A DNA stretch of 7,087 nucleotides from Minisyncoccota bacterium (GTDB lineage: Bacteria > Patescibacteriota > Minisyncoccia > Phycocordibacterales > Phycocordibacteraceae). The stretch covers positions 1 to 7,087 of the forward strand of contig JALHML010000027.1 in the NCBI GenBank assembly GCA_022844065.1. The letters run 5' to 3'. The translations under genes and the position numbers were made by a program. Each line of letters begins with the position of its first letter. Positions within the stretch are counted from its first letter, which is position 1. Below, piece after piece: positions 4,854 through 7,087 of this stretch. Below the pieces are notes generated by a model. It saw nothing but the letters and a program-made list of their open reading frames with translations. It was not told where the DNA came from and made no database searches.

Positions 4854-4880
4854 ATTGTAGCCCCTTTGTGAGACGTGCAA
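4854..4880 (-). promoter_or_regulatory. Possible promoter of the DoxX gene
   Basis: TACAAT (4859-4854, 5 of 6 to TATAAT) preceded by TTGCAC (4880-4875) with a short 15-base spacer. The predicted leader to the ATG at 4826 is about 20 bases and contains no clear Shine-Dalgarno. It lies in the 67-base gap (4827-4893) between the GIY-YIG and DoxX genes. Confidence 0.25.
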
Positions 4881-4893
4881 GTGGGGATTCGCA

Positions 4894-5145
4894 CTACCCC
4901 TCTAGAAGCTTCGATTTTTCGTCTCGCGATAACTTTTTGATTGCTGCCTCCCTCACACATGCAGCACTCCTGCTTTCAAACGCTTCGCTATATACGAGCG
5001 ATACTGGTCTGCGTACTCGGGTGTACTTCGCACCCTTTAAGGATTCGTTATGCTCACTCACCCGGCGCGTAAGATCGGTTGTAACGCCCGTGTAGAGCGT
5101 TCCGTCGGCACATCGGAGGATGTAGATGTGCCAGGTGTCTTTCAT
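4894..5145 (-). CDS. GIY-YIG nuclease domain protein (UPF0213/YhbQ type)
   Basis: 83 residues, a stand-alone GIY-YIG domain. The motif is [15 protein letters not shown] (6-20): the GIY element appears as IYI and the YIG element as YTG, the common form in this subfamily. [10 protein letters not shown] (24-33) carries the conserved Arg; [15 protein letters not shown] (38-52) and VREAAIKKL (64-72) follow, with Glu66 in the metal-binding position. Family members are small Mg-dependent nucleases with proposed roles in DNA repair or DNA entry; the substrate is not known here. The ATG lies two bases after the ABC-F stop (5148), so it is co-transcribed and probably translationally coupled with that gene. 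Confidence 0.92.
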   Translation of the reverse strand: MKDTWHIYILRCADGTLYTGVTTDLTRRVSEHNESLKGAKYTRVRRPVSLVYSEAFESRSAACVREAAIKKLSRDEKSKLLEG

Positions 5146-5147
5146 GC

Positions 5148-6635
5148 TTATTTTGCGAGATCGAGCACCTCGTCAATTCTGATCTGCTCGACGAAGTCAG
5201 GCACGTGCGACACAAGCACCATGGCACCTTCGTACTGGTCGAGTGCTTTAGCAATAACTGGGATATGACGGAAGTTGATGTGGTTCGTTGGCTCGTCAAG
5301 AATGAGGAGTCCTGGCCGCATGAGTACTAAGCGCGCGAAAGCAACAAGGCCCTTCTGTCCCTCGGACAAGGCTCCGATCTTCTTTCCGATTGAATCGCTG
5401 GTTATGATAAAGCCTGCGGCTACTTTGCGCATCTGTTCCTCATTTGGCTTATCCATCGCACTGAGTAGCGACTCGCGGACGGTGTGCTCGAAGTTAAGTG
5501 TTGAGAAATCCTGGCGGTAATAGCCAACCTTGATACCCCGAGTTATGGCGGCACCCTTAGCGTTTCCGTTGGCCATAGACTCAAGGAGTGTTGTCTTGCC
5601 GATACCGTTTGGCCCCTTCAAGAGAAGGTGTTGCTTCTTTTTCATAACCACGTTCGCCGACTTCTCTTTCGGCTTGTGTGTCTTCGGGTCAATTATAGAA
5701 AGGGAACTAATGGTGAGAATCTCACCGAGAATATCTTCCTGTACTGGAATAACGAATGGACGGATGGTCTTGTCTTCTTTGCGCACATCAACCTTCTCTT
5801 CCTCCATCTCCTCAATCTCGTCACGCATTTTCTTCGCAACGACACGCATCTTGCCTCCCTTCTGCGCGAAGAAGTTTGCTTTGTCTTTGTTGTCCTGAAT
5901 TTTCTTTGCGAGTTGCGCATTTTTGCGGTTCTCGCGCTCGATACGGGCTGAAATCTCCTTAAGAAGGTCGTAGTAGTTGCCTACGTACTGCTCTATCTTC
6001 TTCGTGTGCACGTCGAGATACAGAACGCCGTTTGAGAACGTGTTAAGAAACTCCGCATCATGGGAGATAACCACAACGGTCTTCTCGTACGATAAGAGGA
6101 ATTTCGTGAGGTGCTCGATACCCGAGGTATCAAGATTGTTCGTCGGCTCGTCCAGAAGCAAGATATCCGGATCCTGAATGAGTGCAGACGCCAAGAGGAG
6201 TCGTGCCTGCTGGCCCCCCGAGAAGCTCTTGATGATGCGATCGTGGGGCGCATGGAGGTTTACTACTTCAAGTACCTCATCGATCTTTGGATCGATGTCA
6301 TACACTTTCTCTGTAAAGCGCTTCTCGAAGAACTCACGGATCGTAAGCTCGCGATCTTCCGGAATAATTGTCTGGTGCGAGAGCGCAATCGTGAGGCCGC
6401 GAGGAATCTGTATCTTTCCGCTCTCAGGCTTGAGCGTTCCTTCAATCATCTTGAAGATAGTCGACTTTCCAGCTCCGTTCTGGCCCATGAGTGTAACCTT
6501 CATGCCCTTTCGTAAAGAGAAATTCACCTCGTCGACAATAGGGTAGTTATGTCCGTAATTGAACGAGACGTCCTCAAAGCGTAGGACCGCTTCGTGCGGT
6601 CCATTGCTTGGCTTTACGGGGGCATTCGGTGCCAT
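5148..6635 (-). CDS. ABC-F family ATPase with atypical second ATP site
   Basis: 495 residues with two ABC ATPase domains and no membrane segments: a soluble ABC-F protein, a family that acts on the ribosome (EttA/Uup/resistance-factor type). Domain 1: Walker [10 protein letters not shown] (51-59), signature FSGGQQAR (138-145), Walker [13 protein letters not shown] (158-169), H-loop His192. The charged helical linker (about 222-300) contains [18 protein letters not shown] and [13 protein letters not shown] and should be the tRNA-contacting arm. Domain 2: Walker [10 protein letters not shown] (341-349), signature LSEGQKG (423-429) instead of LSGGQ, Walker [13 protein letters not shown] (443-454) with Asn where the D-loop Asp normally is, and SHVPD at the H-loop. 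Both catalytic glutamates (163, 448) are present. AGGAAG ends 3 bases before the ATG and is the only Shine-Dalgarno-like sequence seen. Whether it is a housekeeping factor or gives antibiotic protection cannot be told. Confidence 0.93.
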   Translation of the reverse strand: MAPNAPVKPSNGPHEAVLRFEDVSFNYGHNYPIVDEVNFSLRKGMKVTLMGQNGAGKSTIFKMIEGTLKPESGKIQIPRGLTIALSHQTIIPEDRELTIREFFEKRFTEKVYDIDPKIDEVLEVVNLHAPHDRIIKSFSGGQQARLLLASALIQDPDILLLDEPTNNLDTSGIEHLTKFLLSYEKTVVVISHDAEFLNTFSNGVLYLDVHTKKIEQYVGNYYDLLKEISARIERENRKNAQLAKKIQDNKDKANFFAQKGGKMRVVAKKMRDEIEEMEEEKVDVRKEDKTIRPFVIPVQEDILGEILTISSLSIIDPKTHKPKEKSANVVMKKKQHLLLKGPNGIGKTTLLESMANGNAKGAAITRGIKVGYYRQDFSTLNFEHTVRESLLSAMDKPNEEQMRKVAAGFIITSDSIGKKIGALSEGQKGLVAFARLVLMRPGLLILDEPTNHINFRHIPVIAKALDQYEGAMVLVSHVPDFVEQIRIDEVLDLAK

Positions 6636-6644
6636 AGTCTTCCT

Positions 6645-6673
6645 ATCCTACACTATTTGTGTCGTATTGATAA
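6645..6673 (-). promoter_or_regulatory. Candidate promoter of the ABC-F / GIY-YIG operon
   Basis: TTATCA (6673-6668, 4 of 6 to TTGACA), a 17-base spacer and TAGGAT (6650-6645, 4 of 6 to TATAAT), 9 bases before the ATG at 6635. It lies in the 56-base gap after the NUDIX gene. If this is the promoter, the transcript starts near 6638 and the AGGAAG in front of the ATG would be mostly untranscribed, so the two readings compete. Confidence 0.3.
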
Positions 6674-6691
6674 GTCGATTTAGCGAGGCAA

Positions 6692-7087
6692 CTACAGCTG
6701 CTCCCTATAAAGCTCGAGTGCTATGGGTGCTTGAGAGTGAAGAGGGCTCGGAAGAGTATCAAGCGTAAACCATTCGATTTCATCAAACTTATGTGGTTCC
6801 CCGTTCTGAACCTTAGATCGGTCTACCTGTACCTTGAAATCTAACGATATCCAGTGTGTCTTTAGTCCTTCATTCTCGCGGTGCACATCATGATATCCAA
6901 GAAACTCATACGAAATAACATCGGAGCATAGTTCTTCTTCAATCTCCTTCTTAAGGGTGTTCTCAACCGTATCGTGGAGCTCTAGACTTCCTCCACCGAA
7001 ATCCCATCGTCCGTGCTCGTCCCGGCAATTAGTACTTCTCTTAGTTAGGACATATTCACCACTTCCGTCGTGACAAAAGAAACTAAC
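6692..7087 (-). CDS. NUDIX hydrolase (partial, N-terminus beyond right edge)
   Basis: The frame is open from the right edge to the TAG at 6692: 131 residues of the C-terminal part. It starts VSFFCHDGSGEYVLTKRS and carries a NUDIX box in GGGSLELHDTVENTLKKEIE followed by EELCSD. Against the consensus GX5EX7REUXEEXGU, the metal-binding Glu of RE and both Glu of EE are kept, while E is D, R is K and the last G is C. After the box come THWISLDFKVQVD, EPHKFDEIEWFTLDTLP (nucleotide-site side) and PSPLHSQAPIALELY, a layout I recall from many CPR NUDIX proteins. NUDIX enzymes hydrolyse nucleoside diphosphates linked to other groups; the substrate cannot be assigned. A GTG at 6886 opens a shorter frame, but it lies after the NUDIX box and is not the real start. 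It is 56 bases upstream of the ABC-F gene on the same strand. Confidence 0.88.
   Translation of the reverse strand, partial: VSFFCHDGSGEYVLTKRSTNCRDEHGRWDFGGGSLELHDTVENTLKKEIEEELCSDVISYEFLGYHDVHRENEGLKTHWISLDFKVQVDRSKVQNGEPHKFDEIEWFTLDTLPSPLHSQAPIALELYREQL

Noticed and set aside
4881..4903. tRNA T-arm-like sequence with GGGG, TTCG and CCCC elements
   Set aside because: The stem pairing is imperfect, there is no acceptor, anticodon or D arm around it, and most of it overlaps the end of the GIY-YIG gene.
1..7087. CRISPR array, insertion sequence, phage or toxin-antitoxin system
   Set aside because: No regularly spaced repeats, terminal inverted repeats, transposase, integrase or toxin motifs were seen on either strand.

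Overview
The window is a compact, gene-dense bacterial segment with short gaps, two-base gene junctions and balanced base composition. Its gene set suggests a Candidate Phyla Radiation (Patescibacteria) genome of the Parcubacteria/Kaiserbacteria type. The clues are an ECF sigma factor followed by a DUF5667 membrane protein, small membrane proteins with Lys/Ala-rich tails, a small DUF1653 protein, a minimal MGMT domain, a CPR-style ABC-F ATPase, and almost no Shine-Dalgarno sequences. The lineage is an inference from gene content; no rRNA or other marker is present. All genes are on the minus strand except one pseudouridine synthase on the plus strand.

Layout, left to right. Positions 1-51 hold the first 17 codons of a membrane or secreted protein that leaves the window. 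Positions 92-1685 hold a two-gene unit: an ECF sigma factor (1080-1685), then a DUF5667 protein (92-1069) that is a likely membrane-bound regulator of it. A perfect 15-base palindrome (1719-1733) lies just upstream of the sigma gene. A strong hairpin terminator (1741-1777) separates this unit from a run of three small genes: DUF1653 (2610-2837), a single-pass membrane/coiled-coil protein (2271-2564) and a membrane protein with a histone-H1-like tail (1788-2249). A 43-base divergent promoter region (2838-2880) then gives rise to an RluF/RsuA-type pseudouridine synthase (2881-3636, plus strand). Its stop codon overlaps that of a convergent small MGMT alkyltransferase (3633-3944). The MGMT gene sits two bases behind a four-helix membrane protein whose reading frame (3947-4336) is broken by one in-frame amber codon. 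A second strong terminator (4357-4383) ends a DoxX gene (4401-4826). Further right are a GIY-YIG nuclease (4894-5145), two bases behind an ABC-F ATPase (5148-6635), and a partial NUDIX hydrolase that enters from the right edge (6692-7087).

How the genes relate. Most are single-function housekeeping or maintenance genes: rRNA modification, translation-factor ATPase, alkyl damage repair, nucleotide clean-up, and a GIY-YIG nuclease. The sigma/DUF5667 pair is the clear regulatory module. No CRISPR array, tRNA, rRNA, insertion sequence or phage gene was seen. I did not find a clearly new multi-gene system. The points most worth a second look are the amber-interrupted membrane gene, the recurring -10-like hexamers 6-9 bases before start codons (possible leaderless transcription), the palindrome in front of the sigma gene, and the pair of small membrane proteins with basic tails.
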